A DNA stretch of 64,000 bases, taken from Gammaproteobacteria bacterium (GTDB taxonomy: Bacteria > Pseudomonadota > Gammaproteobacteria > UBA4575). The notes under the pieces are model-generated. The model was not told the DNA's origin. It did not search any database and worked only from the letters and a program-made list of their open reading frames with translations. Below are positions 10,392 to 19,145 of the stretch, piece after piece. The stretch spans positions 224,501-288,500 of the forward strand of contig JAJDYY010000008.1 in the NCBI GenBank assembly GCA_022824965.1. Reading direction: 5' to 3'. The position numbers and the translations under genes were made by a program. Position 1 is the first letter of the stretch. Each line of letters opens with the position of its first letter.

Positions 10392-13300
10392 TCATGCATT
10401 AATCGCCTGCTTCTTGTATACCACATCCGTACCCAGCACCCCGGAGACCTGTGCCAGTTGTCTCAGCAGCTTTTCATCCAGGGAAATGTTCCAGTCTTTC
10501 GGCAGTTCAAGCCGCGCCACGGCGTTGTGGCTTTCGTATTCGACATGCACGGAACAGTTGCCGTCCTTGAAGGGCAGCAGGTGATGGCGCAGTTCCTGCA
10601 CCAGCTCCTGCACCAGGGAGGACGAGGACCCGCCGGGCCTGACACGGATATTCAGCAGCGCCCCGAAACGTTTCAGGTATTCATCGAAATTCCAGACCTC
10701 ATCCGCACGTACCCGCACCCGCTCGGTGAATTCATCCCACCCCAGGCTGCCCCGGATGATCAGGATGGAATCCTTGACCAGCAGGTGGTTGAACTTCGCA
10801 TAGTCCCCGGCAAACACGGCGACATCAATGCGACCGGTGTTGTCGTCCAGCGTCAGGAACGCGATGCGGCCCTTGGCACTGTTGCGAAGCCGGATCTGGT
10901 CGAGCAGCCCCGCCACCAGGATCACCTTGCCGTTCTCCTCGCCCACCTGCAGTGACCGGCGGTCGGCCTGGCCGGCCTCCAGCACCTCGCCAAGCGTGTG
11001 ACCGGTGATTTTTTTCAGTTCTTCCTGGTAACGCGTGACCGGATGGCCGCTCAGGTACAGACCCAGGGTCTGGCGTTCCCCGGCCAGCTTGGTTTCATCA
11101 TCCCATTCCTCCACCGCGTCCATTTCCACCTTGGGCTTCGCCAGGCCCGGTTCGACCTGGGCGAACATGTCGTCCTGCCCGGCATCGAGATCGCGCTGGT
11201 GCCGGTCCGCATGGCGCAGGGCCTTGTCCAGGTGTCCGAAAATGCTGGCCCTCGTGTGCCCGAAGCAATCCATGGCACCGGCCCGGATCAGGGCCTCGAC
11301 GCAGCGCCGGTTGACCTTCTGTGAATCCAGTCGCAGACAGAAATCATCCAGGCCCGTATAGTCCCCCTGCTGCTTGCGCTGTATCACCATCTGCTCGACG
11401 GCGGCTCGCCCCACCCCCTTGACGGCCCCCAGGCCGTAACGGATGGTCGACTCGCCCGATACGGTGAAGTCGTAGTCGGAATGGTTGATGTCCGGAGGTG
11501 CCACCTCGAGTTCCAGTCCGCGGCATTCATCGATCAGGTTCACGACCTTGTCGGTGTTGTCGATGTCGGAAGACATCACCGAGGCCATGAACTCGGCGGG
11601 ATAGTGGGTTTTCAGCCAGACGGTCTGGTAGGCGAGCAGGGCGTAGGCGACGGAATGGGACTTGTTGAACCCGTAGCCCGCAAACTTTTCCATCAGGTCA
11701 AAAATATGGCTCGCCGTTCTCGTGTCCACCCCGCGCTCGACGGCCCCGCCGACAAAAATCTCGCGTTGCTGCGCCATCTCCTCGGGCTTTTTCTTGCCCA
11801 TGGCACGCCTCAGGATATCGGCACGGCCCAGGGTGTACCCGGCCAGCACCTGTGCGATCTGCATCACCTGCTCCTGGTACAGGATCACCCCGTGGGTCTG
11901 CTTGAGAACCGGCTCCAGGTCGGGGTGGAAATAGTCCACCCGGGCGCCGTGCTTGCGCTGGATGTAGTCATCCACCATGCCGGATTGCAGCGGACCGGGG
12001 CGGTACAGCGCCACCAGCGCCACGACGTCGTTGAAGTTGTCCGGGGCCAGCCTTTTGATGATGTCCCGGATGCCGCTCGATTCGAGCTGGAAGACGGCCG
12101 TGGTCTGCGACTGCTTCAGCGTCTCGTAGGCCGCCTTGTCATCCAGGGGGATCTCGTCGATATCGATCAGCGGCTGTCCGAGTTCGCGCAGTTTCGCATT
12201 CGCGGTACGGACCGTGTTTTCGATAATGGTCAGCGTGCGAAGGCCCAGGAAATCGAACTTCACGAGGCCGATCGCCTCGACATCGTCCTTGTCCAGCTGC
12301 GTGACCACATTGGTGCCCCCGGCCTCGCAGTACAGGGGGGTGAAGTCGGTCAGCTCGGACGGCGCGATGACCACGCCGCCGGCATGTTTGCCGGCATTGC
12401 GTACCAGCCCCTCAAGTGTTCTGGACATGTCGAGGATCGCGCGCACCTCCTCTTCATTCTCGTACTGCTCCTGTAACGCAGGCTCGCGTTCCAGCGCCTT
12501 GTCCAGGGTCATGCCGACCTCAAACGGAATCAGCTTGGCAATGCGGTCGATGAACCCGTACGGATAGCCAAGGACACGGCCGACGTCGCGCACCACCGCG
12601 CGCGCCGCCATGCTGCCGTAGGTAATGATCTGGCTGACGTGGGACTGGCCGTACTGTTGGGCCACGTACTCGATCACGCGGTCGCGGTTTGCCATGCAGA
12701 AATCGATGTCGAAATCCGGCATGGAGATGCGTTCAGGATTCAGGAATCGCTCGAACAGCAGGTCATACTGCAGCGGATCGAGGTCGGTGATGCCAAGCGC
12801 GTAGGACACCAGCGAGCCGGCCCCCGAACCCCTGCCCGGACCCACCGGGATATCATTTTCCTTGGCCCAGCGGATGAAATCCGCGACGATGAGGAAATAT
12901 CCGGCGTAGCCCATCGAATTGATGACCTCCAGCTCGCTGGCCAGGCGTTTTTCATACTTGTTGTCCTTTGGCAGGTCGCCGGTGCCGGTTTGCCGCAGGC
13001 GCTCGGCCAGTCCCTTCTCTGCTTCGAGACGGATGTATTCCTGCGGGGTCAGGGAATCCGGGATGGGAAATTTCGGCAATACGCTGTCGCCGAAACTCAG
13101 TGTCACGTTGCAGCGCTTTGCAATTTCAACGCTGTTGGCAATGGCTTCGGGGATGTCCGCAAACAGTGCCTCCATCTCCTCGGCGCTGCGCAGGTACTGC
13201 TGGTCCGAATACAGGTGCGGCCTGCGCGCATCCTCCAGTATGCAGCCCGTCTGGATGCACACCCGTGCCTCATGCGCCTCGAAATCCTGCGGGTGTATAA

Positions 13301-13904
13301 AGCGCACATCGTTGCTGGCGACGACCGGCAGCGAACATTTGGCGGCCAGGTCCAGCACCTCGCCCAGGTACTGCTCCTCCTCGTTGCGCCCGGTTCGTTG
13401 CAGCTCGAGGTAGTAGCTGTCGGGGAAATGCGAACCCCAGAAATCGGCATGCGCCTGGGCCAGGCCCTTGTCCCCGGCCAGCAGGGCCTTGCCGACATCG
13501 CCTTCCCTTGCGCCCGACAACACGATCAGGTCGGCGCCTGCCTCCGTCAGCCAGTCGCGCTGCACCACGGGACCGCTGACATGCTCACTCTCCAGGTAGG
13601 CCCGCGTGAGGATCCGGCTCAGGGCCCCGTATCCCGCCTGGTTCTTGCACAGGAACACCAGGCTGGAATCCGGTTCATCGGGTGACAGGCCGGACACGCG
13701 TGCCTCCAGTCCGATGATCGGCTTGATGCCGCAGCGCAGGGCGGCCTGGTAGAACTTCACCAGGGCGAACAGGTTGTTCACATCGGTCAGGGTGACCGAA
13801 GCCATGCCCTGCGCGCGCACCGCTTCCATGAGCTCGGGAATGCGCACGATGCTGTCCACCAGCGAGTACTCGGTGTGCAGGTGCAGGTGTACGAACTGTC
13901 CCAT
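10392..13904 (-). CDS. dnaE: DNA polymerase III alpha subunit
   Basis: DnaE is the replicative polymerase. The product from the ATG at 13904 is 1170 residues (E. coli 1160). It opens MGQFVHLHLHTEYSLVDS, the PHP domain, then the C-family polymerase core with PDFDIDFCMANRDRVIEYV (the acidic metal-binding pair) and GLVKFDFLGLRTLT (third aspartate), a helix-hairpin-helix region, and a C-terminal OB fold. An open frame continues upstream to 14237 but overlaps rnhB and is not part of the protein. The start is 14 bases after the rnhB stop with no strong ribosome site, so coupling to rnhB is likely. Confidence 0.97.
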   Translation of the reverse strand: MGQFVHLHLHTEYSLVDSIVRIPELMEAVRAQGMASVTLTDVNNLFALVKFYQAALRCGIKPIIGLEARVSGLSPDEPDSSLVFLCKNQAGYGALSRILTRAYLESEHVSGPVVQRDWLTEAGADLIVLSGAREGDVGKALLAGDKGLAQAHADFWGSHFPDSYYLELQRTGRNEEEQYLGEVLDLAAKCSLPVVASNDVRFIHPQDFEAHEARVCIQTGCILEDARRPHLYSDQQYLRSAEEMEALFADIPEAIANSVEIAKRCNVTLSFGDSVLPKFPIPDSLTPQEYIRLEAEKGLAERLRQTGTGDLPKDNKYEKRLASELEVINSMGYAGYFLIVADFIRWAKENDIPVGPGRGSGAGSLVSYALGITDLDPLQYDLLFERFLNPERISMPDFDIDFCMANRDRVIEYVAQQYGQSHVSQIITYGSMAARAVVRDVGRVLGYPYGFIDRIAKLIPFEVGMTLDKALEREPALQEQYENEEEVRAILDMSRTLEGLVRNAGKHAGGVVIAPSELTDFTPLYCEAGGTNVVTQLDKDDVEAIGLVKFDFLGLRTLTIIENTVRTANAKLRELGQPLIDIDEIPLDDKAAYETLKQSQTTAVFQLESSGIRDIIKRLAPDNFNDVVALVALYRPGPLQSGMVDDYIQRKHGARVDYFHPDLEPVLKQTHGVILYQEQVMQIAQVLAGYTLGRADILRRAMGKKKPEEMAQQREIFVGGAVERGVDTRTASHIFDLMEKFAGYGFNKSHSVAYALLAYQTVWLKTHYPAEFMASVMSSDIDNTDKVVNLIDECRGLELEVAPPDINHSDYDFTVSGESTIRYGLGAVKGVGRAAVEQMVIQRKQQGDYTGLDDFCLRLDSQKVNRRCVEALIRAGAMDCFGHTRASIFGHLDKALRHADRHQRDLDAGQDDMFAQVEPGLAKPKVEMDAVEEWDDETKLAGERQTLGLYLSGHPVTRYQEELKKITGHTLGEVLEAGQADRRSLQVGEENGKVILVAGLLDQIRLRNSAKGRIAFLTLDDNTGRIDVAVFAGDYAKFNHLLVKDSILIIRGSLGWDEFTERVRVRADEVWNFDEYLKRFGALLNIRVRPGGSSSSLVQELVQELRHHLLPFKDGNCSVHVEYESHNAVARLELPKDWNISLDEKLLRQLAQVSGVLGTDVVYKKQAINA

Positions 13905-13918
13905 GGCGTCGTGCGGTG

Positions 13919-14626
13919 TTACGACAGCGGAGGCTGCAAACGGGCGGGTGGCGGCTTGCGGCCCGCAGCCCGCGTGGACCGTCTCGCCAGGGTCTCCCTG
14001 ACGGGCGCATAGCTTTTGCGGTGCAGCCTGGAGGGACCATGCTCGTGCAGGGCGCCAAGGTGCTGTGATGTCGGATAGCCCTTGTGCCGGTCGAACCCGT
14101 ACTGGGGGTAGGTCGTGTGATGAGCCAGCATTTCCCTGTCGCGCGTCACCTTGGCCAGAATGGAAGCGGCACTGATCGCCGGGACCGAGCCATCGCCCTT
14201 GACGATGGCCTTGCAGGGGGCTGCCAGTTCCGGGCAATGCAGGCCGTCCACCAGCACCTGCCCCACCCGGAACGGAACGGACTCCCAGGCGCGGGTCATG
14301 GCGAGCAGCGTTGCATGGTGGATATTCAGGCGGTCGATCTCGGCCGCGGATGCCTGTCCGATGGCCCAGAACACGGCCCTCGTCGTGATCTCCTCGAAAA
14401 GGTGTTCGCGCCTTCGCGGGCTCAGCTTTTTGGAATCCTGCAGTCCGCGTATGGTGCGCTGCGGGTGCAGCACCACGGCCGCGGCGATCACGGGTCCTGC
14501 CAGCGAACCCCGCCCCGCTTCATCGATTCCGGCGACCGGATCAGAGGGGTGTGTACTTTCTATGCCCTGCAATGATGGATCAAAAGTAATTGGCGTTGCT
14601 GAAGTAAGGGTTAGTGGCCTGCACAC
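13919..14626 (-). CDS. rnhB: Ribonuclease HII
   Basis: RNase HII removes ribonucleotides and RNA from DNA-RNA hybrids. The core has GIDEAGRGSLAGPV (Asp and Glu ligands), LQDSKKLS, VLVDGLHCP (third Asp) and AASILAKVTRDREM. From the ATG at 14626 the product is 235 residues, but the conserved GIDEAGRG then sits at residue 33 rather than about 13-20. A TTG at 14569 would give a more typical N-terminus, so the start is uncertain. The C-terminal ~25 residues are Arg/Pro-rich and not conserved. The gene is divergent from gnnA across about 45-100 bases. Confidence 0.93.
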   Translation of the reverse strand: MCRPLTLTSATPITFDPSLQGIESTHPSDPVAGIDEAGRGSLAGPVIAAAVVLHPQRTIRGLQDSKKLSPRRREHLFEEITTRAVFWAIGQASAAEIDRLNIHHATLLAMTRAWESVPFRVGQVLVDGLHCPELAAPCKAIVKGDGSVPAISAASILAKVTRDREMLAHHTTYPQYGFDRHKGYPTSQHLGALHEHGPSRLHRKSYAPVRETLARRSTRAAGRKPPPARLQPPLS

Positions 14627-14639
14627 AAACTTGTATACT
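14611..14639 (+). promoter_or_regulatory. Possible sigma-70 promoter for gnnA-gnnB-lpxB
   Basis: TATACT at 14634-14639 is a good -10 element; the -35 position at 17-base spacing (TTAGTG, 14611-14616) is poor. A start of transcription near 14646 would leave a leader of about 25 bases to the GTG at 14671. That placement would exclude the upstream ATG at 14614 as the gnnA start. Confidence 0.35.
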
Positions 14640-14670
14640 GCACACCTGTGTAAAGGATACTGGAAATAAC

Positions 14671-15603
14671 GTGTCAGAGATACAAACGGCCGTCATCGGT
14701 GTAGGCCATCTGGGCAAGTTTCATGCACAGAAATTTTTTCAGTTACAAAACAGTACTTTAGCGGCTGTCGCTGACAAGGATTTCGAGAAGGCGCAGGCGG
14801 TGGCGGCGACCACCGGCTGTACCCCCGTGGCCGATTACCGGGAACTGCTCGGCCAGGTGGATGCCGTCAGCATCGTGGTGCCGACCGACCTGCATTTTGA
14901 GGTGGCACAGGATTTTCTTCGCCACAAATCCCACGTCCTCGTCGAGAAACCGATGACCGCCTCGCTGGAGCAGGCGGAGGCCCTGATCGACCTGGCCCGC
15001 GAGCACGAGCGGGTGCTGCAGGTCGGTCACCTCGAGCGCTTCAATCCCGCCATCGCGGCCCTCGAGCAGGAGCTCGGCGAGCCGCGCTTCATCGAATGCC
15101 ACCGCCTGGCCCCGTACAAGCCAAGGGGCACCGAGGTCAACGTCGTGCTCGACCTGATGATCCATGACATCGACATCATCCTGGACATCGTGAAATCCGA
15201 TGTCGAGAGGATCGATGCCCGGGGTACCCCGGTTCTGTCCGAGGACATCGACATCGCCAACGCCCGGATCGCTTTCAGGAACGGCTGCGTGGCGAACGTC
15301 ACGGCCAGCCGGGTCAGCACGGCAACGGACCGCAAAATGCGTATTTTCCAGAACGACGCCTACCTCTCGGTGGACTTTCAAAACCGCGAGCTCGCCATCT
15401 ACCGCAAGGGCGAGCAGGAAATGTATCCCGGCGTGCCGAACATCGACGTGCAGAATGTCCGTTGCGACGAGTACGATGCGCTGCTGGCTGAAGTGCAGAG
15501 CTTTCTGGACTGCATCACCAATGGCGGTCAACCCAAGGTCAGCGGGCAGGACGGCAAGCGCGCCCTGCAGACCGCGATTTCGATCAGCGAGCAACTGAAC
15601 TGA
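14671..15603 (+). CDS. gnnA: GnnA-like UDP-GlcNAc 3-dehydrogenase (Gfo/Idh/MocA family)
   Basis: The 310-residue product has an N-terminal Rossmann fold with VIGVGHLGKFHAQ, then VEKPMT (residues 91-96) and VGHLERFNPAI, the signatures of Gfo/Idh/MocA oxidoreductases. In Acidithiobacillus ferrooxidans GnnA oxidises the 3-OH of UDP-GlcNAc to a ketone and GnnB transaminates it, with both genes lying between lpxA and lpxB. The same neighbours here (aminotransferase next, lpxB overlapping it, lpxA beyond) make this the best assignment, though the function is inferred from context and family. I chose the GTG at 14671 because the ATG at 14614 precedes the likely promoter and adds 19 unconserved residues. 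A WbpB/WlbA-type dehydrogenase is the main alternative. Confidence 0.82.
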   Translation: MSEIQTAVIGVGHLGKFHAQKFFQLQNSTLAAVADKDFEKAQAVAATTGCTPVADYRELLGQVDAVSIVVPTDLHFEVAQDFLRHKSHVLVEKPMTASLEQAEALIDLAREHERVLQVGHLERFNPAIAALEQELGEPRFIECHRLAPYKPRGTEVNVVLDLMIHDIDIILDIVKSDVERIDARGTPVLSEDIDIANARIAFRNGCVANVTASRVSTATDRKMRIFQNDAYLSVDFQNRELAIYRKGEQEMYPGVPNIDVQNVRCDEYDALLAEVQSFLDCITNGGQPKVSGQDGKRALQTAISISEQLN

Positions 15604-15632
15604 TCCCTGATCTTCACCCGGAGTTCGCTGCC

Positions 15633-16730
15633 ATGATCCCGATGCTGGACCTGAAACTGCAACATGCCATGCTGCGCGAGGAAATCGATGCCGCCATCTC
15701 CGGGGTGCTGGCGAGCACGCAGTTCATACAGGGTGAGAACGTGCGCGAGTTCGAGGCAGAAGCTGCCGAGTACCTGGGGGTCAGGCATGCCCTGTCATGC
15801 AACTCCGGCAGCGATGCCCTGCACCTCGCACTGCGGGCCTGCAACATCGGGCCGGGCGATGAGGTCATCACCACCCCGTTCAGCTTTGCCGCCGCGGCCG
15901 AGGCCATCGGCCATGTCGGGGCCACGGCCGTATTCGTCGACATCGACCCGCACACGTTCAACATCACGGCCGCCTCGATCGAGCCCGCCATCACGGACAG
16001 AACCCGTGCCATCCTGCCGGTCCACCTGTTCGGACAGGCCGCGGACATGGAGGCCATCTGCGAATTGGCCGGGCGCCACGAACTGCGGGTCATCGAGGAT
16101 TGCGCCCAGTCTTTCGGGGCGCGCTCGAACGGAACGCCCACCGGCGGCATGGGCGATGCCGGGTGTTTCAGTTTTTTCCCCAGCAAGAACCTTGGCGGCT
16201 ACGGGGATGGCGGTCTTTTCACCACGAATTCCGATTTGCTGGCCGAGCACTTCTCCTTGCTGAAAAACCACGGCAGCCCCATCCGCAACCGCCACCAGGT
16301 GCTGGGCTGGAACAGCCGCCTCGATGAGCTCCAGGCAGCCGTGCTGAGGGTCAAGCTGCGACACCTGGATGCCTTCAACCGAAAGCGCATCGATGCCGCA
16401 ACACGCTACACCCGCGGGCTCGAGGCCCTGCCCGTGCAAACCCCGCAACCGCCCGGCGACCTGTCGCACGTTTTCCACCAGTACACGCTGCTGAGCCCGA
16501 AGCGAGACGCCATCATCGAGCGGCTGCAACAGGCACAGATCGGGCATGCGGTCTACTACCCGCAACCGCTGCCAAGCCAGCAGGCCTTTTCCGGGATTTC
16601 AAGGTCCCTGGAGCTGCGCCACACGGAGGCCACATGCCGGCAGTGTCTCTCGCTGCCCATGTTCCCGGAAATCTCCAAAACCCAAATCGAAACCGTCGTC
16701 GGCATGATCCAGCAGGCCCATGGCGGCTGA
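15633..16730 (+). CDS. gnnB: GnnB-like UDP-3-keto-GlcNAc aminotransferase (DegT/DnrJ/EryC1 family)
   Basis: The 365-residue product is a PLP-dependent sugar aminotransferase. IEDCAQSFGA (residues 154-163) carries the conserved aspartate and FSFFPSKNLGGYGDGG carries the PLP lysine (Lys185). CNSGSDALHLAL near residue 57 binds cofactor phosphate. With gnnA it would yield UDP-2-acetamido-3-amino-glucose, the substrate that lets LpxA form an amide rather than an ester at position 3. It follows gnnA by 29 bases and overlaps lpxB by 11, which ties it to lipid A synthesis rather than O-antigen. Substrate is inferred; other DegT enzymes make other aminosugars. Confidence 0.82.
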   Translation: MIPMLDLKLQHAMLREEIDAAISGVLASTQFIQGENVREFEAEAAEYLGVRHALSCNSGSDALHLALRACNIGPGDEVITTPFSFAAAAEAIGHVGATAVFVDIDPHTFNITAASIEPAITDRTRAILPVHLFGQAADMEAICELAGRHELRVIEDCAQSFGARSNGTPTGGMGDAGCFSFFPSKNLGGYGDGGLFTTNSDLLAEHFSLLKNHGSPIRNRHQVLGWNSRLDELQAAVLRVKLRHLDAFNRKRIDAATRYTRGLEALPVQTPQPPGDLSHVFHQYTLLSPKRDAIIERLQQAQIGHAVYYPQPLPSQQAFSGISRSLELRHTEATCRQCLSLPMFPEISKTQIETVVGMIQQAHGG

Positions 16731-17874
16731 GGGCCCGCAACCCCGTGTCATGATCGTTGCCGGGGAAGCCTCCGGGGACCTGTACGGTGCGCGGCTCGCC
16801 CGTGAACTGGAGAACCTCCTGCCGGACATCACCTGCTGCGGGCTGGGCGGGGAGCACATGCGCAAGGCAGGCGTGCGCCTGCTGGCCGATGTTTCCGAGC
16901 TGTCCGTCATCGGGCTCGTCGAGGTGATCAGGCACTACCCCCGTCTTCGCAACCTCCTGAACACCATGAAACAGGAACTGAAACAGATCCGCCCCGACGT
17001 GCTGGTGCTGATCGACTCGCCGGATTTCAACCTGCCCCTGGCCCGGCAGGCTGCACGCTGCGGCATCCGGGTCATGTACTACGTCAGTCCGCAGATCTGG
17101 GCCTGGCGGTCATCGCGGATACGCGTGATCAAGAAATGTGTGGACCAGATGGCCACTGTGTTCCCGTTCGAAGAAAAGTTCTACCGGGATGCGGGCGTGC
17201 CGGTGGAGTACGTGGGACACCCGCTGGTGGAAGACGCCCACGCCAGCATGGACCGCGATGCCTTCTTCAGGGCGCATCGATTGTCGACCGACAAAAAACT
17301 GGTCGGGCTTTTCCCGGGAAGCCGAACGAGCGAGGTGGAATACAATTTTCCAACCCTGGTGCAGGCTGCGGCCGACCTGGCCCGCCGGCGCTCCGATGTC
17401 CAGTTCATCACACCGGTGGCCTCGACCCTGCCCGCAGACTTCGTGCATGGCTTCGTCCGCGACTCGGCTGTACAAATCACCACGAGCACGGCCGGTATCT
17501 ACGACGTGATCCACGCCTGTGACGCCATTGCGGCCACCTCGGGCACCGTGACCCTGCAGATCACGCTGATGCAGACCCCCATGCTGATCATCTACAAGGT
17601 CTCACCGCTCACCTACCGGATTCTCAGCAGGCTGGTGAATTTCACGTATGCCGGGATCGCCAACGTCATTGCCGACAAGATGATCAGCCGGGAATTCATC
17701 CAGCACGAGGCCACTCCGGACAACGTTGCAGAAGAACTGCAGAAACTGCTTTGCGACCCGGTCTACACGTACCGGATGAAAGAAGAGATGGGCAGCATCC
17801 GCGATGCCCTGGGGGAGAAAAACGGCTCCGCCGAAGCCGCAAGGCTCGCCGTGCGGCTGATGAACTCCGGTTGA
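16720..17874 (+). CDS. lpxB: Lipid-A-disaccharide synthase
   Basis: LpxB joins UDP-diacylglucosamine to lipid X to form the lipid A disaccharide, at the cytoplasmic face of the inner membrane. The 384-residue product starts MAAEGPQPRVMIVAGEASGDLYG; the GEASGD motif is diagnostic, and YYVSPQIWAWR, PFEEKFY, YVGHPL and LFPGSR are further GT19 signatures. Unlike in E. coli or Pseudomonas it is not in line with lpxA: it is on the plus strand with gnnA-gnnB, and its end is only nine bases from the end of convergent lpxA. Confidence 0.97.
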   Translation: MAAEGPQPRVMIVAGEASGDLYGARLARELENLLPDITCCGLGGEHMRKAGVRLLADVSELSVIGLVEVIRHYPRLRNLLNTMKQELKQIRPDVLVLIDSPDFNLPLARQAARCGIRVMYYVSPQIWAWRSSRIRVIKKCVDQMATVFPFEEKFYRDAGVPVEYVGHPLVEDAHASMDRDAFFRAHRLSTDKKLVGLFPGSRTSEVEYNFPTLVQAAADLARRRSDVQFITPVASTLPADFVHGFVRDSAVQITTSTAGIYDVIHACDAIAATSGTVTLQITLMQTPMLIIYKVSPLTYRILSRLVNFTYAGIANVIADKMISREFIQHEATPDNVAEELQKLLCDPVYTYRMKEEMGSIRDALGEKNGSAEAARLAVRLMNSG

Positions 17875-17883
17875 TCCCCGGGC

Positions 17884-18684
17884 CTAGGATACGACGCCGC
17901 GCTGGCTCGTCGTGATGAAGTCCAGGAAGTTCCTGACCTCGGGATGCTGTTGGGCAATCGCTTCCACCCGGGAGATATTTTCACTTCTGGAACCCTTGTT
18001 GCGAAACAGCAGCCGGTAGGACTGATGTAGGGCCTTGATGCATTCCTCCGAGAACCCCCGTCGCTGCAGGCCCACCTTGTTCAGCCCGTGGGTACTCGCA
18101 AACTTTCCCGAGGCCATCACATAGGGAGGCAGGTCCTTGTTCAGCGCCGTGCCCATGGCACAAAACGAGTGGGCCCCGATGCGACAGAACTGGTGCACCA
18201 GCGTGAAGCCTCCAAGCGTTGCGAACTCTCCGACATCGACGTGGCCGGCCAGCGTTGCACCGTTGGCGAACACGGTGTCGTTGTCCACCGTACAGTCGTG
18301 GGCAATGTGGACATAGGCCATGATCCAGTTGCGGTCCCCGATTCTCGTATAGCCCTGGCCATGCTCGGTGCCCGAATTGATGGTGACGTTCTCGCGTATC
18401 GTGTTGTCGCGACCGATGATCAGCTCGCTCGGCTCGCCCCTGTACTTCTTGTCCTGCGGAATTTCCCCGATGGATGAGAACTGGAAGATCCGGTTGCCGG
18501 GTCCGATGGTCGTGGAACCCGTAATGACGACGTGCGGCCCGATCCAGGTATCCTTGCCGATACGTACCTTTGGCCCGATGACCGAGTACGGACCGATGGA
18601 AACATTGCTGTCCAGGCGGGCCTCAGGATCAACGACTGCAGTTGCGTGAACCTGGTTTCTTTCACTCATCCGCACCGATGCCAT
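17884..18684 (-). CDS. lpxA: LpxA, acyl-ACP:UDP-GlcNAc(3N) acyltransferase
   Basis: LpxA adds the first acyl chain at position 3 of the UDP-aminosugar. The 266-residue product is a left-handed beta-helix of hexapeptide repeats with the catalytic histidine in HIAHDCTVDN (His126) and a C-terminal helical domain (GLQRRGFS). At residues 101-106 it reads TINSGT where E. coli has TIHRGT, a change near the active site, and the acyl-ruler region reads CAMGTALNKDLPPY. With gnnAB nearby, the enzyme may prefer the 3-amino substrate. That is inference; substrate choice cannot be read with certainty from sequence. The ATG at 18684 is eight bases after fabZ; an ATG at 18669 is possible. Confidence 0.95.
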   Translation of the reverse strand: MASVRMSERNQVHATAVVDPEARLDSNVSIGPYSVIGPKVRIGKDTWIGPHVVITGSTTIGPGNRIFQFSSIGEIPQDKKYRGEPSELIIGRDNTIRENVTINSGTEHGQGYTRIGDRNWIMAYVHIAHDCTVDNDTVFANGATLAGHVDVGEFATLGGFTLVHQFCRIGAHSFCAMGTALNKDLPPYVMASGKFASTHGLNKVGLQRRGFSEECIKALHQSYRLLFRNKGSRSENISRVEAIAQQHPEVRNFLDFITTSQRGVVS

Positions 18685-18692
18685 GGCCTAGC

Positions 18693-19145
18693 TCACTGGG
18701 TATCCACGCTCTTGAAAACACACATGATTTCCGCCGTGGTGACCACCCCGCCATTCACGGTGGCCTTGACGTCAAACACGCCGTAGTCGCGCTTGTGCCG
18801 GATCAGGCGCACGTCCAGGTGAAGCTGGTCGCCCGGACTCACCTGTCGCTTGAAGCGCGCCTTGTTGATTCCCACGAACAGGTAGAGGCTGTCATCGTCG
18901 GGACGCCACTCGGGGTTGCTGAGTGCCAGCAGACCCGCCGTCTGTGCAAGTGCCTCGAGAATCAGCACGCCGGGCATCACCGGTGCGCCCGGGAAGTGTC
19001 CCTGGAAAAAGGGCTCGTTGTAGCTGACATTTTTCAGTGCCAGGATGGACTCCCCCATCTTGCATTCCAGCACCCGGTCCACCAGCAGGAACGGATAGCG
19101 GTGAGGCAGGTACTTCAATATCTCGTGGACATTCATCTTCATCAT
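18693..19145 (-). CDS. fabZ: FabZ, 3-hydroxyacyl-ACP dehydratase
   Basis: FabZ dehydrates 3-hydroxyacyl-ACP in fatty acid elongation and competes with LpxA and LpxD for the same acyl-ACP. The 150-residue hot-dog-fold protein has [13 protein letters not shown] with the catalytic His and [20 protein letters not shown] with the catalytic Glu. It overlaps the end of lpxD by four bases (ATGA), which implies coupled translation. Confidence 0.97.
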   Translation of the reverse strand: MMKMNVHEILKYLPHRYPFLLVDRVLECKMGESILALKNVSYNEPFFQGHFPGAPVMPGVLILEALAQTAGLLALSNPEWRPDDDSLYLFVGINKARFKRQVSPGDQLHLDVRLIRHKRDYGVFDVKATVNGGVVTTAEIMCVFKSVDTQ

